Below, piece after piece: positions 9,602 to 18,223 of a stretch of 64,000 nt of DNA (the first letter of the stretch is position 1; every line of letters begins with the position of its first letter). The stretch is from Yersinia mollaretii ATCC 43969 (GTDB taxonomy: Bacteria > Pseudomonadota > Gammaproteobacteria > Enterobacterales > Enterobacteriaceae), in NCBI RefSeq assembly GCF_013282725.1, contig NZ_CP054043.1:3038001-3102000 (forward strand), read 5' to 3'. Below the pieces are notes generated by a model. That model worked only from the letters and a program-made list of their open reading frames with translations, ran no database searches and was not told where the DNA came from. The position numbers and the translations under genes were made by a program.

Positions 9602-10150
9602 ATGAATACGCTCTCTCCCGCATTAGCGGCCAATCGGCCCATCAGTTTGCCGGAATTGCTCACCAGCCGTGAATCCCGTCAGCAGCGGCAACAACTCTGG
9701 TTGGCGCGTCATCAGGTGAGCTTGATTTCACTCACACTGGTGGCTCCCGGCGCGGTGAAAGATAACCCATTGACTCGCAAGCTATTTGCGTTGGCATGGC
9801 AGGCTATCACCACCCTGATCCAACAACAGCGCTGGCCCGTGTTGCAGCAAGAGGTTTTCCCCTTGCCGACTGGCTGTGAAGGTCTGATTGCCGTTGATCT
9901 CCCGGCTGAGCAGGTGAAAGACGCGGCACTGCTGCTTGAGCTTAAGCATCCACAGGGCCGGTTATGGGATATCGATGTGCTTGATGCCTCCGGCCAGATC
10001 TTGTCGCGCCGCGACCTTGGCTTGCCGCCGCGCCGCTGCCTGTTGTGTCATCGCCCGGCCAATGTGTGTGGTCGGGCGCAAACCCACAGCATTGACGAAT
10101 TGTTGGCTCAGATGGAGTTGATGCTCAATGCCACAACTGCAACGCACTGA
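9602..10150 (+). CDS. citX: CitX, apo-citrate lyase phosphoribosyl-dephospho-CoA transferase
   Basis: CitX transfers the triphosphoribosyl-dephospho-CoA precursor onto Ser14 of apo-CitD. The C-terminal segment [20 protein letters not shown], followed by LPPRRCLLC, is the family signature, and [13 protein letters not shown] near the N-terminus also matches. The length of 182 equals the E. coli protein within one residue. It begins three bases after citF and overlaps citG by 23 bp. Confidence 0.95.
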   Translation: MNTLSPALAANRPISLPELLTSRESRQQRQQLWLARHQVSLISLTLVAPGAVKDNPLTRKLFALAWQAITTLIQQQRWPVLQQEVFPLPTGCEGLIAVDLPAEQVKDAALLLELKHPQGRLWDIDVLDASGQILSRRDLGLPPRRCLLCHRPANVCGRAQTHSIDELLAQMELMLNATTATH

Positions 10151-11078
10151 CAATAGGGCAGATCCCTCACTCACGGGGCTGGCCGGGACGGCTTCGGGCT
10201 TCTCAGCCTACTGGGGCGCGCTGGCTTATCGGGCGATGTTGACCGAGGTCAACCTGACACCCAAGCCCGGTTTAGTCGATCGCTTCAACTGCGGCGCACA
10301 TCAGGATATGGCGCTCATTGACTTCTATTACAGCGCCGATGCGATTGCGCCATGGTTGCCGCGTTTTATTGAGCATGGCATCAGCCACCCCCATCTACAC
10401 GGGCAGGCGGCACTGAGCCGTTTGCGCCCGTTGGGGCTGGCGTGTGAAAACAGCATGTTTCGTGCCACTGGCGGCGTCAATACCCACAAAGGCAGTGTTT
10501 TCTCATTGGGATTGATCTGCTGCGCGCTTGGGCGGCTGAAAGCTCGGGCAGAACTTATCAGCGCTGAGGTGATCAACGCTGATAGCGTTTGCCAAGAGGT
10601 GGCGAGCCTGTGTTGCGGGCTGACGCAACGTGAGCTGTGTCAAGCCAACCCCCAGCAAACGGCGGGGCAGCGCCTGTTCTATCAGCACGGTCTGACGGGC
10701 GCGCGAGGCGAGGCGGAATCGGGCTTCGCGACCGTATTGACTCATGCCTTACCTGCGTATCAGCGCTTATTAGCTGAGGGTACGCAACCTGATCACGCCC
10801 TATTGCACACCTTGCTGATTTTGATGTCCGTCAACCGCGATACCAATGTGGTCTCTCGTGGCGGTATGGCGGGGCTGCAATGGCTACAACAACAGGCGAC
10901 GGAAATTCTGACGTCACTCTCATCGGCAGGGATGGGCAACCCACTCAGTCAGAAGCGGGTGCGAGAGTTTGACGCCCAATGTATCGCTCGCAACCTGAGT
11001 CCCGGCGGCAGTGCTGATCTGCTGATCTTGACCTGGTTGCTGGCGCAGTTCCCCCCATCATCCCTCTCACAAAAATAA
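10128..11078 (+). CDS. citG: CitG, triphosphoribosyl-dephospho-CoA synthase
   Basis: CitG makes 2'-(5''-triphosphoribosyl)-3'-dephospho-CoA, the prosthetic-group precursor used by CitX. The sequence shows [21 protein letters not shown] near residue 40 and [10 protein letters not shown] and [10 protein letters not shown] toward the end, all typical of the family. The start ATG lies inside the citX 3' end, giving a 23-bp overlap. An extra N-terminal stretch makes it 316 residues against 292 in E. coli, so a later start is possible, although none has a better ribosome site. Confidence 0.93.
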   Translation: MPQLQRTDNRADPSLTGLAGTASGFSAYWGALAYRAMLTEVNLTPKPGLVDRFNCGAHQDMALIDFYYSADAIAPWLPRFIEHGISHPHLHGQAALSRLRPLGLACENSMFRATGGVNTHKGSVFSLGLICCALGRLKARAELISAEVINADSVCQEVASLCCGLTQRELCQANPQQTAGQRLFYQHGLTGARGEAESGFATVLTHALPAYQRLLAEGTQPDHALLHTLLILMSVNRDTNVVSRGGMAGLQWLQQQATEILTSLSSAGMGNPLSQKRVREFDAQCIARNLSPGGSADLLILTWLLAQFPPSSLSQK

Positions 11079-11102
11079 TAACGGTGTTATAGGAGTCTCT
11101 TT

Positions 11103-12566
11103 ATGTTGAAGTCGCAAGAGAAATTATGGAAAGCGCTCGCGCCTTTTGTGGTGCTGGCCATTCTGCTGCTGATCCCGACCCCAGAAGGTATGCCACCTCA
11201 AGCATGGCGCTATTTCGCGATTTTTGTCGCCATGATTGTGGGGATGATTTTAGAGCCGATTCCCGCCACGGCGATCAGTTTTATCGCGGTGACGATCTGT
11301 GTGCTTAGCTCCGACTGGGTGCTATTCAGTGCCGCAGAAGTGGCTGATGCAGGCTTTAATGGCGGCAAAGAGTCACTGAAATGGGGGCTGGCAGGATTCT
11401 CCAGTACCACCGTCTGGCTGGTATTTGGCGCATTTATCTTTGCTCTCGGCTATGAAGCCACCGGACTGGGCCGCAGGATCGCCTTGTTTATGGTGAAGTT
11501 TATGGGCAAGCGTACCCTGACGCTAGGTTATGCCATTGTTATTATTGATATTCTACTGGCTCCGTTTACGCCATCGAATACCGCCCGTACCGGTGGCACG
11601 GTGTTCCCGGTGGTGAAAAACCTGCCGCCGCTGTTTGACTCCTTCCCTAATGACCCCTCGTCACGGCGCATTGGCGGTTATCTGATGTGGATGATGGTGA
11701 TCGGGACCAGTATCAGCTCCTCCATGTTTGTGACTGGCGCAGCCCCTAATGTGCTGGGTATTGAGTTTGTGAATAAAATCGCTGGCGTCCATATCGGTTG
11801 GATGCAGTGGTTCTTGGCCTTCTTGCCTGTTGGGTTAATTTTGCTGATCGTGGCACCGTGGCTCTCTTATGTGCTGTATAAACCCGGCGTGACCAAAAGT
11901 AATGAAGTGGCGGCTTGGGCGCAAACTGCACTGAATGAGATGGGCGCGCTGACTCGCAAAGAGATGATTTTGATCGGATTAGTGCTACTGAGCCTCTGTT
12001 TGTGGGTATTTGGTGGCGCATTTATTGATGCGACGGCGGTTGGCTTACTGGCGGTATCCCTGATGTTGGCGCTGCATGTGGTGTCATGGAAAGATATCAC
12101 TAAATACTCCAGCGCTTGGAATACCTTGGTTAATTTGGCAACACTGGTGGTGATGGCAAACGGCCTGACCCGTTCCGGTTTTATTGATTGGTTTGCCAAC
12201 ACCATGAGCACCCATCTGGATGGCTTCTCACCGACAATGACAGTGGTGGCGCTGGTCTTGGTGTTCTACTTCTCTCACTATTTGTTCGCCAGTTTATCTG
12301 CGCACACGGCCACCATGCTGCCGGTTATTTTGGCGGTAGGGAAAGGGTTGACTGGGGTGCCGATGGAGCATTTATCCATGCTGCTGGTGTTGTCCATCGG
12401 GATCATGGGGGTTCTGACGCCGTATGCCACGGGGCCGGGGGTGATTATCTATGGCTGCGGTTACGTCAAATCGAAAGATTACTGGCGGCTGGGTGGGATC
12501 ATGGGGCTGTTCTATATCTCCATGCTGCTGCTGGTCGGCTGGCCAATCATGAGCCTGTGGTACTGA
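11103..12566 (+). CDS. citT: CitT, citrate/succinate antiporter
   Basis: CitT imports citrate in exchange for succinate, the end product of citrate fermentation when an external reductant is available. It is a divalent-anion:Na+ symporter family (DASS) protein of 487 residues with about 12 hydrophobic segments, identical in length to the E. coli protein. Recognisable segments are TPEGMPPQAWRYFAIF near the N-terminus, APFTPSNTARTGG and the C-terminal SHYLFASLSAHTATMLPV and PYATGPGVIIYGCG. It closes the citCDEFXGT operon. I see no oxaloacetate decarboxylase or CitS genes, so this resembles the E. coli arrangement. Confidence 0.95.
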   Translation: MLKSQEKLWKALAPFVVLAILLLIPTPEGMPPQAWRYFAIFVAMIVGMILEPIPATAISFIAVTICVLSSDWVLFSAAEVADAGFNGGKESLKWGLAGFSSTTVWLVFGAFIFALGYEATGLGRRIALFMVKFMGKRTLTLGYAIVIIDILLAPFTPSNTARTGGTVFPVVKNLPPLFDSFPNDPSSRRIGGYLMWMMVIGTSISSSMFVTGAAPNVLGIEFVNKIAGVHIGWMQWFLAFLPVGLILLIVAPWLSYVLYKPGVTKSNEVAAWAQTALNEMGALTRKEMILIGLVLLSLCLWVFGGAFIDATAVGLLAVSLMLALHVVSWKDITKYSSAWNTLVNLATLVVMANGLTRSGFIDWFANTMSTHLDGFSPTMTVVALVLVFYFSHYLFASLSAHTATMLPVILAVGKGLTGVPMEHLSMLLVLSIGIMGVLTPYATGPGVIIYGCGYVKSKDYWRLGGIMGLFYISMLLLVGWPIMSLWY

Positions 12567-12679
12567 CTTAAAAACCTGCTCCGACAACAGGTTACGCTAT
12601 TGAATAGGGTTCTCATATTGTGGTGGCGAAGGTTAACTACTACTATAAAGCCGATGAATCAATATGATTAGGATACTGT

Positions 12680-13429
12680 GTGACGTCGGTATTTATCCGT
12701 AACTTTACCTTTGCCGCACTGCCCGCCAGCGGTTTAAATGGTCAGCCGCTGTTCCATGGACTGCTGGCGAAATGTGATTTTGATGTCAATGAATACCGGG
12801 ATGAACTCTTTGCTGTCTATGGCATTGCGTTTCCCGGTAGCTTGCACAAGGCCGTGAGTCAACGGCGTGCTGAATATCTGGCCGGGCGCTTTGTGGCCCG
12901 CCAAGTTCTGAATATGCTGGAAATCCGTGACTATCCGCTGGCTAATGGGTTGGATCGTGCACCCCTGTGGCCAACGGGCCTGATTGGCAGCATTAGCCAT
13001 AATAACCAACGTGCATTATGCACGGCTCAAATTATCACTCCCGCCGTAGGACCACTCACTGAAAGCCGCGATGTCCACGGTATTGGGCTGGATATCGAAA
13101 GTCTGATTCCTGTTGAAAGAGCCAAGAACCTGTGGCCGGGTATTCTTAGTGAGGAGGAGTACCGCGACTCTCAAGAAGGCCCACTGCCTTTCAACCATTT
13201 GCTGACGTTAGCTTTTTCAGCGAAAGAGAGCTTATTCAAAGCGGTCTATCCGCAACTGGGCCGCTATTTTGATTTTCTTGAGGCACGTCTCATTAGTTAT
13301 TCGCTGGCATCAGGGCGTTTTGAATTGCAGCTACTACGCGACTTAAGTGATGACTTCCCCGCAGGCCGCTGTTTTACCGGCTGTTTCACCGTCAACGATA
13401 GTGACATTCAAACATTTATTGCTTATTAA
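12680..13429 (+). CDS. 4'-phosphopantetheinyl transferase, EntD-like
   Basis: The protein should attach the phosphopantetheine arm of CoA to a carrier protein of a peptide or polyketide synthetase. Two motifs of the EntD/Sfp superfamily are clear: GIGLDIESL (magnesium-binding Asp and Glu) at about residue 135 and FSAKESLFKAVYPQLGRYFDF at about residue 178. An upstream GLIGSISHNNQRALC segment is the third family motif. The frame uses a GTG start at 12680-12682 preceded by AGGAT. No siderophore or carrier-protein gene lies next to it, so its partner is elsewhere. I leave the symbol blank because true EntD function cannot be assigned without context. Confidence 0.85.
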   Translation: MTSVFIRNFTFAALPASGLNGQPLFHGLLAKCDFDVNEYRDELFAVYGIAFPGSLHKAVSQRRAEYLAGRFVARQVLNMLEIRDYPLANGLDRAPLWPTGLIGSISHNNQRALCTAQIITPAVGPLTESRDVHGIGLDIESLIPVERAKNLWPGILSEEEYRDSQEGPLPFNHLLTLAFSAKESLFKAVYPQLGRYFDFLEARLISYSLASGRFELQLLRDLSDDFPAGRCFTGCFTVNDSDIQTFIAY

Positions 13430-13539
13430 TCTTGATGCTAACGATTTTCGAAATAAATTTTCAGAATTTAAAATTGGAAATTTTAATATAAATGGACTAA
13501 ATATTTTTTCTACCAGCCATATTTATCTGATAGGAAATC

Positions 13540-14442
13540 ATGAAATATATCGTGCTCATTGTTTTTATCCTCTGTGTCATCTATGTACACATTCGAGGGA
13601 AAATACGTTATAAGTTTTGGCGGCAACTTTCAGACCATTCGACATTTGTTTCCCCCATCAATGTGTTTATGTATCTGTTTTCACGCGTTCCCACGACACC
13701 CTTTTTAAAGCAGGATCTTTTCCCTGAGCTGGCCATTTTGCGCGAAAACTGGCCAACAATCAGGGAGGAAGGCAAAGCACTGATGGAGATCCAGCAAATC
13801 AAAGCATCGGATAAATATAATGATGCGGGTTTTAACTCTTTCTTCAAAACGGGCTGGAAACGTTTTTACCTAAAGTGGTACGAAGATAGCCATCCCTCGG
13901 CGATGACGCTCTGCCCGCACACCACCTCGTTATTACGCGAGTTACCCTCAGTCAAGGCCGCGATGTTTGCTGAGTTACCTGATGGCAGCCGCCTACCCAA
14001 GCATCGTGACCCCTATGCTGGCTCTTTGCGTTACCATTTGGGCTTAATGACCCCGAACGACGATCGCTGTTTTATTGATGTTGACGGCACAACCTACAGT
14101 TGGCGCGACGGTGAGGGAGTCTTGTTTGATGAAACCTATATTCACTATGCCGAAAATCAAAGCGGGCAGGACAGGCTGATTCTGTTTTGTGATATTGAGC
14201 GCCCCATGCGCTACCGCTGGGCACAGTGGGTTAACCACTGGTTAGGGCGTCATTTGATGAGTGCCGCCACGGCACCCAATGAAGAGGGGGATCGTACTGG
14301 CGGCGTGAACCGGATGTTTAAATATATCTACGCGGTGCGCAAGGTTGGTAAGCGGCTAAAAGCCTGGAATCGCCGGATTTACTATCTGATCAAATGGATA
14401 TTATTCGGCGGTATTGCCGCGCTGATTTTTTATGCGCTGTAA
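13540..14442 (+). CDS. lpxO: LpxO-like lipid A hydroxylase
   Basis: LpxO is an inner-membrane, Fe(II)/2-oxoglutarate-dependent dioxygenase that adds a 2-hydroxyl to a secondary acyl chain of lipid A. The protein has an N-terminal membrane helix (residues 2-18), an aspartyl/asparaginyl beta-hydroxylase core with the metal-binding motif LPKHRDPYAGSLRYHLGL, a second His in DETYIHYAENQ, and a C-terminal membrane helix (KWILFGGIAALIFYAL). The 300-residue length fits. A TAGGA ribosome site precedes the ATG. The 110 bp upstream are unusually AT-rich. The family call is firm; substrate position is inferred from Salmonella LpxO. Confidence 0.9.
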   Translation: MKYIVLIVFILCVIYVHIRGKIRYKFWRQLSDHSTFVSPINVFMYLFSRVPTTPFLKQDLFPELAILRENWPTIREEGKALMEIQQIKASDKYNDAGFNSFFKTGWKRFYLKWYEDSHPSAMTLCPHTTSLLRELPSVKAAMFAELPDGSRLPKHRDPYAGSLRYHLGLMTPNDDRCFIDVDGTTYSWRDGEGVLFDETYIHYAENQSGQDRLILFCDIERPMRYRWAQWVNHWLGRHLMSAATAPNEEGDRTGGVNRMFKYIYAVRKVGKRLKAWNRRIYYLIKWILFGGIAALIFYAL

Positions 14443-14471
14443 AATCGGCGTTGATAAAAGAAGAAAACAAA

Positions 14472-14501
14472 AAGCCCGCTTAAGTTTCCTTAAGCGGGCT
14501 T
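14472..14501 (-). terminator. Terminator of tRNA-Asn (possibly bidirectional)
   Basis: A perfect 13-bp stem (AAGCCCGCTTAAG / CTTAAGCGGGCTT) with a four-base loop is followed on the minus strand by TTTTTGTTTTC. It lies 8 bases after the tRNA 3' end. It could also stop lpxO transcription from the other side, although the plus-strand tail (TCTCTAATTT) is weaker. Confidence 0.9.
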
Positions 14502-14509
14502 CTCTAATT

Positions 14510-14585
14510 TGGCTCCTCTGACTGGACTCGAACCAGTGACATACGGATTAACAGTCCGCCGTTCTACCGACTGAACTACAGAGGA
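14510..14585 (-). tRNA. asnT: tRNA-Asn (anticodon GTT)
   Basis: The minus strand reads as a complete 76-nt tRNA beginning TCCTCTGTAGTTCAGTCGG, with the anticodon loop ACTGTTAAT, the T-arm GGTTCGAGTCC and an encoded CCA end. As far as I remember it, the E. coli asparagine tRNA has the same sequence. The 7-bp acceptor stem pairs fully. Enterobacteria have several identical copies, so the exact locus name (asnT, U, V or W) is uncertain. Confidence 0.97.
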
Positions 14586-14693
14586 ATCGTGTGAACGGGG
14601 CGCATGATATCTAGCATGTCCGATACTGTCAACGTTAAATGAGTACATTTGGATCGATTGCTCAGCATCTGAGCAATCGAGATTGAAACGGCA

Positions 14694-15464
14694 CTACTGT
14701 TTTTCCCAACGTTTCAGTCTGGCCAGTGGGTCTTGGCGATAGAAAGCACAAAAATGTTGGTAAACAGCGGGGAAACGGCCTTCAAGCAGCTCGGGCGCAC
14801 TGAAAAAATACTCTGATAGCACGGCAAAACACTCTGCCGGGTCACTGGCGGCATAAGCATCCATACTGGCAGCCTCGACCCCCACCATATCTATCTCATC
14901 TTGAATATTATCCATCGCCTGATGCAGGTCATACTCCCATGAGGCGACATCACGCATAGCAATCGGCGGCACACCGTTTGAGTTGCCGCCGTTACGCATA
15001 TCCAACTTATGTGCGGCTTCGTGAATGACCAAATTAAAGCCTGACAGATCAAATGAGTCTTGGATATCTTGCCAATTCAGGACAATCGGCCCCTGTTCCC
15101 AACTCTGGCCGGATTGTACCGTTTGACCTGAATGTACCAAGCCGAGATCATCTTGCCACTCATCCTCAACCACAAACGGTGAAGGATAAATAAGTACCTC
15201 ATGAAAGCCATCTAACCATTTGGCCCCCAGCTCCATCACCGGTAGCGCGAACAGTAGTGTAAGACGGGCTTGCATCAGTGGGGTTAAAATCAACCCCTGC
15301 AATGGCACTAGCCGCTTTTGTTGCAGCAGATGACTCGCCACTGAGACCAGTCGCTCCTGCTCCTGCTCATTTAAAGGCGCTAACAAGGGAATATTTAGCG
15401 CCTCGCGCCACTGCGCAAGAATCTCCGCTTGCGGTTGATTTGCTTTCCACAGCCACTTAATCAT
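14694..15464 (-). CDS. mtfA: MtfA, Mlc titration factor / zinc peptidase
   Basis: MtfA binds the glucose repressor Mlc (DgsA) and so relieves repression of ptsG; it also has metal-dependent peptidase activity. The zinc motif HEAAHKLD lies near residue 148, and [33 protein letters not shown] and [16 protein letters not shown] are family hallmarks. The open frame extends 20 codons further upstream, but the start at the ATG at 15462-15464 (MIKWLWK) matches the E. coli N-terminus and gives 256 residues. The ribosome site is weak. Confidence 0.94.
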   Translation of the reverse strand: MIKWLWKANQPQAEILAQWREALNIPLLAPLNEQEQERLVSVASHLLQQKRLVPLQGLILTPLMQARLTLLFALPVMELGAKWLDGFHEVLIYPSPFVVEDEWQDDLGLVHSGQTVQSGQSWEQGPIVLNWQDIQDSFDLSGFNLVIHEAAHKLDMRNGGNSNGVPPIAMRDVASWEYDLHQAMDNIQDEIDMVGVEAASMDAYAASDPAECFAVLSEYFFSAPELLEGRFPAVYQHFCAFYRQDPLARLKRWEKQ

Positions 15465-15939
15465 CAGGTTGCTCACAAAGTGATAATTCGAACGTCTAAA
15501 GCAGGGAGGTGTTGTTGTAAACATGCCGCAAAAGGGGCCATGTTCGCAACCATTTCATGGAGTGATACATGAGCGGTTGAAAAGGCCGCCTCGAAAACAC
15601 CCGAGGAGATATTCTTTCAGAGGGGGAAATTCCTCGCACTCTGCAATTATTCAAGCACTTATAGAAAAAAAATTCAGCGATCCTTATCACACTAAGACTC
15701 GGTAAAGGGTCGCTCAGTAGCTGGTTACCACTCAGCAATTTACGATTAAATCAGCGCCCACCTCAGTTAAAGTCACACCACTGAGCCGATATGGATTTGT
15801 GCAGGCTGAAGTCACCGTTTCTGTAACACGCTAATATCTTATTGTTGCGGCTAAATACGATTAATTAATGGCGGCCGCGATGGCCGCTTAGTTGTTTTCT
15901 GTGCTATTTATCCAAGGGATAGTTTGGGAACTAAAAAAG
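15465..15939. other. Gap of 475 bp without a convincing gene
   Basis: Short frames here lack ribosome sites and do not resemble proteins. The only structure I see is a GC-rich hairpin at 15871-15887 (GCGGCC, five bases, GGCCGC), followed on the plus strand by TTAGTTGTTTTCT. It could be a weak terminator for the small gene to its right or a stray palindrome. Confidence 0.5.
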
Positions 15940-16032
15940 TTAGTTATCTTTTTTCTTCCCAAAAATCTTCAGTAAAGCACCCACGGCACAACCAATAACC
16001 ACACCCAGAATGACCCACTCAGTAAATGACAT
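15940..16032 (-). CDS. Small single-pass membrane protein, 30 residues
   Basis: A 30-codon frame reads MSFTEWVILGVVIGCAVGAL and then a basic tail ending in KIFGKKKDN. Residues 6-21 form a glycine-rich hydrophobic helix and the tail is strongly positive, the usual topology of small inner-membrane proteins. The ATG at 16030-16032 is preceded by GAGAAGG at ideal spacing, which is the main reason to believe it is translated. I do not recognise the family. It stands alone between mtfA and appA. Confidence 0.6.
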   Translation of the reverse strand: MSFTEWVILGVVIGCAVGALLKIFGKKKDN

Positions 16033-16286
16033 AATCAGACCTTCTCATTTGTTTGGCCTGATTATATAAATTATTCCCTGTTTGTCCACGTTAGCCCCAA
16101 ACTGTACTCGCAACTAAAACATATCTCTCTGATAACGGCTACAAAACCCATTGCCCGTATCATCGTTCACCGTGTACTTCTTTTTGTGTTTTGCTGTTTA
16201 TTGCTTTTGCACATTGTGAGGCCCGTGATCGTCAACCATACTCGTTGTGGCAAAAATATTCGTAGTTTTAATAAGGATATAAAATT

Positions 16287-17612
16287 GTGAAAATAGCAAT
16301 GAATAGCATGCGATTAACTGCACTGGGCTTAATGCTAGGTAGTTTTGCGATCAGTGCTGCACCAGTTGCTGCACCAGTGACGGGTTACACTTTGGAGCGA
16401 GTGGTTATCTTGAGCCGCCATGGTGTTCGTTCGCCGACGAAACAAACAGAGTTAATGAATGATGTCACACCGGATAAGTGGCCTCAATGGCCGGTACCAG
16501 CGGGGTATTTAACCCCCAGAGGTGCGCAATTAGTGACACTGATGGGCGGCTTCTATGGTGATTATTTCCGCAATCAAGGATTGCTCCCGGCAGGATGCCC
16601 GGCAGATGGAACCCTCTATGCGCAAGCCGATATCGATCAACGAACCCGTTTAACTGGGCAAGCATTCCTTGATGGCATAGCTCCGGGGTGCGGTCTAAAG
16701 GTGCATTATCAGGCTGATTTGAAAAAGGTTGATCCACTGTTTCACCCCGTCGAAGCCGGTGTGTGTCAGCTAGATTCGACACAAACCCATAGGGCCATTG
16801 AGGCGCAACTGGGGGCGCCATTAAGTGAACTTAGCCAGCGTTATGCTAAGCCATTTGCCCAGATGGGCGAGATTCTCAATTTCACTGCTTCCCCCTATTG
16901 CAAGTCACTACAGCAACAAGGAAAATCCTGTGATTTTGCCACCTTTGCTGCCAATGAAGTTAAGGTGAATCAGCAGGGGACAAAGGTATCGCTCAGTGGG
17001 CCGCTGGCACTCTCATCCACATTGGGTGAAATCTTCTTGCTACAAAATTCGCAAGGGATGCCGGATGTCGCTTGGCATCGATTAAGTGGAGCGGAAAATT
17101 GGGTCTCATTATTATCGCTGCATAATGCGCAATTTGATTTGATGGCTAAAACACCTTATATCGCCCGTCATAAGGGAACTCCGTTGTTGCAACAGATTGT
17201 GACGGCGCTAGTGCTTCAGCGTAAGGGGCAAGGCCAAACTTTGCCATTATCTGAGCAGACCAAACTCCTTTTCCTTGGCGGTCATGATACCAATATCGCC
17301 AATATTGGCGGTATGCTAGGAGCCAACTGGCAGCTACCGCAACAGCCCGATAACACCCCGCCGGGTGGGGGGCTGGTGTTTGAACTATGGCAGAATCCAG
17401 ATAACCATCAGCAATATGTCGCAGTTAAGATGTTCTATCAAACAATGGATCAGTTACGAAATAGTGAAAAGTTAGACCTGAAAAGTCATCCAGCCGGTAT
17501 TGTTCCCATTGAGATCGAAGGTTGTGAGAACATCGGTACAGACAAACTTTGCCAGCTTGATACCTTCCAAAAGAGAGTGGCTCAGGTGATTGAACCTGCA
17601 TGCCATATTTAA
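16287..17612 (+). CDS. appA: AppA-type periplasmic phytase (histidine acid phosphatase)
   Basis: The enzyme removes phosphate from phytate and other phosphomonoesters in the periplasm. A signal peptide (hydrophobic core ALGLMLGSFAISAAPVAA) precedes the catalytic motif RHGVRSPT with the nucleophile His45. The proton donor pair HD is at 333-334 (FLGGHDTNIAN). Eight or more cysteines fit the disulfide pattern of this branch. QPDNTPPGG and LFHPVEAGVCQLD align with E. coli AppA, which separates it from glucose-1-phosphatase. The start is a GTG behind AAGGA and gives 441 residues, the size I recall for Yersinia phytases. It is a single-gene unit. Confidence 0.93.
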   Translation: MKIAMNSMRLTALGLMLGSFAISAAPVAAPVTGYTLERVVILSRHGVRSPTKQTELMNDVTPDKWPQWPVPAGYLTPRGAQLVTLMGGFYGDYFRNQGLLPAGCPADGTLYAQADIDQRTRLTGQAFLDGIAPGCGLKVHYQADLKKVDPLFHPVEAGVCQLDSTQTHRAIEAQLGAPLSELSQRYAKPFAQMGEILNFTASPYCKSLQQQGKSCDFATFAANEVKVNQQGTKVSLSGPLALSSTLGEIFLLQNSQGMPDVAWHRLSGAENWVSLLSLHNAQFDLMAKTPYIARHKGTPLLQQIVTALVLQRKGQGQTLPLSEQTKLLFLGGHDTNIANIGGMLGANWQLPQQPDNTPPGGGLVFELWQNPDNHQQYVAVKMFYQTMDQLRNSEKLDLKSHPAGIVPIEIEGCENIGTDKLCQLDTFQKRVAQVIEPACHI

Positions 17613-17714
17613 ATTGGGCTATCTGGCTGATTTTAACATTGGCCGGATATATGGCGACTCGGTTAAATCTTGTGGTTGTTATAATAGAATGAGTCAGTGC
17701 TATATAAGTAATAA

Positions 17715-17752
17715 CGCCGGAGCTACCTAGACGATATAGGTTCACTCCGGCG
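17715..17752 (-). terminator. Inverted repeat, probable terminator between appA and ydfZ
   Basis: CGCCGGAG (17715-17722) pairs with CTCCGGCG (17745-17752) around a 22-base loop. On the minus strand the stem is followed by TTATTACTTATA, so termination of ydfZ (stop 64 bases upstream) is more likely than of appA. The absence of a clean T-run keeps confidence modest. Confidence 0.45.
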
Positions 17753-17815
17753 CATAAGCACTCGTATTAATAAGGATAGATATCAATTTACAACGTCACG
17801 CGATGCAAAAAATAA

Positions 17816-18016
17816 TTAGCCCAGTCTGACTAAATCGAAAGGTACGTAACGCGCACCCGTTTGTTGTAACTCTACAACTGGCTCACGCTCGGCCTGTACA
17901 GGAGCCAGACCCTCTGCATGGATAGCTTTTGCTACGTCTATTTCCCCTGTTTGCGCGACCATAACACGTTTGCCTGGGATAATTTGGTTTCTATTTCTGT
18001 CATAGACTTTAACCAT
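17816..18016 (-). CDS. ydfZ: YdfZ-like small protein
   Basis: This 66-residue protein matches E. coli YdfZ in its opening (YDRNRNQIIPGKRVMVAQTG against YDRNRNAI...GSRVMVSGTG) and closing (PFDLVRLG) segments. E. coli YdfZ was described as a selenium-binding protein and is induced without oxygen; the biochemical role is not settled. The open frame reaches 47 codons further, but the ATG at 18014-18016 behind GGAGG is clearly the start. Upstream, at 18087-18100, only one half of an FNR box is recognisable, so anaerobic control here is unproven. Confidence 0.83.
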   Translation of the reverse strand: MVKVYDRNRNQIIPGKRVMVAQTGEIDVAKAIHAEGLAPVQAEREPVVELQQTGARYVPFDLVRLG

Positions 18017-18223
18017 ATTAACCTCCAATACTTTAACTATTACAGCCTTCGTTGACTTGACGCGGAAAATGATATTTATTTTTTTATCGAGGATCAAGAT
18101 GAATAAGCGTTTTTTTTGCAGTGAGATGGTGGGGAATATAATGTCATGCGGTAACATTACCCTAATAAGGAATCCGCCTGTTTGCAGACTCCCTGTGGTG
18201 TGTATTCAGTAACAAGTGGTGAG

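Noticed and set aside
12567..12679. Small CCTG/CAGG inverted repeat after citT
   Set aside because: Short five-base arms and no T-run; not enough for a terminator call.
15496..15738. 80-codon minus-strand frame upstream of mtfA
   Set aside because: It overlaps the mtfA upstream region in another frame, has no ribosome site and no domain-like features.
18087..18100. FNR-like TTGATCCTCGATAA upstream of ydfZ
   Set aside because: Only one half-site matches TTGAT; the second agrees at about 2 of 5 bases, so anaerobic control is not supported by sequence.
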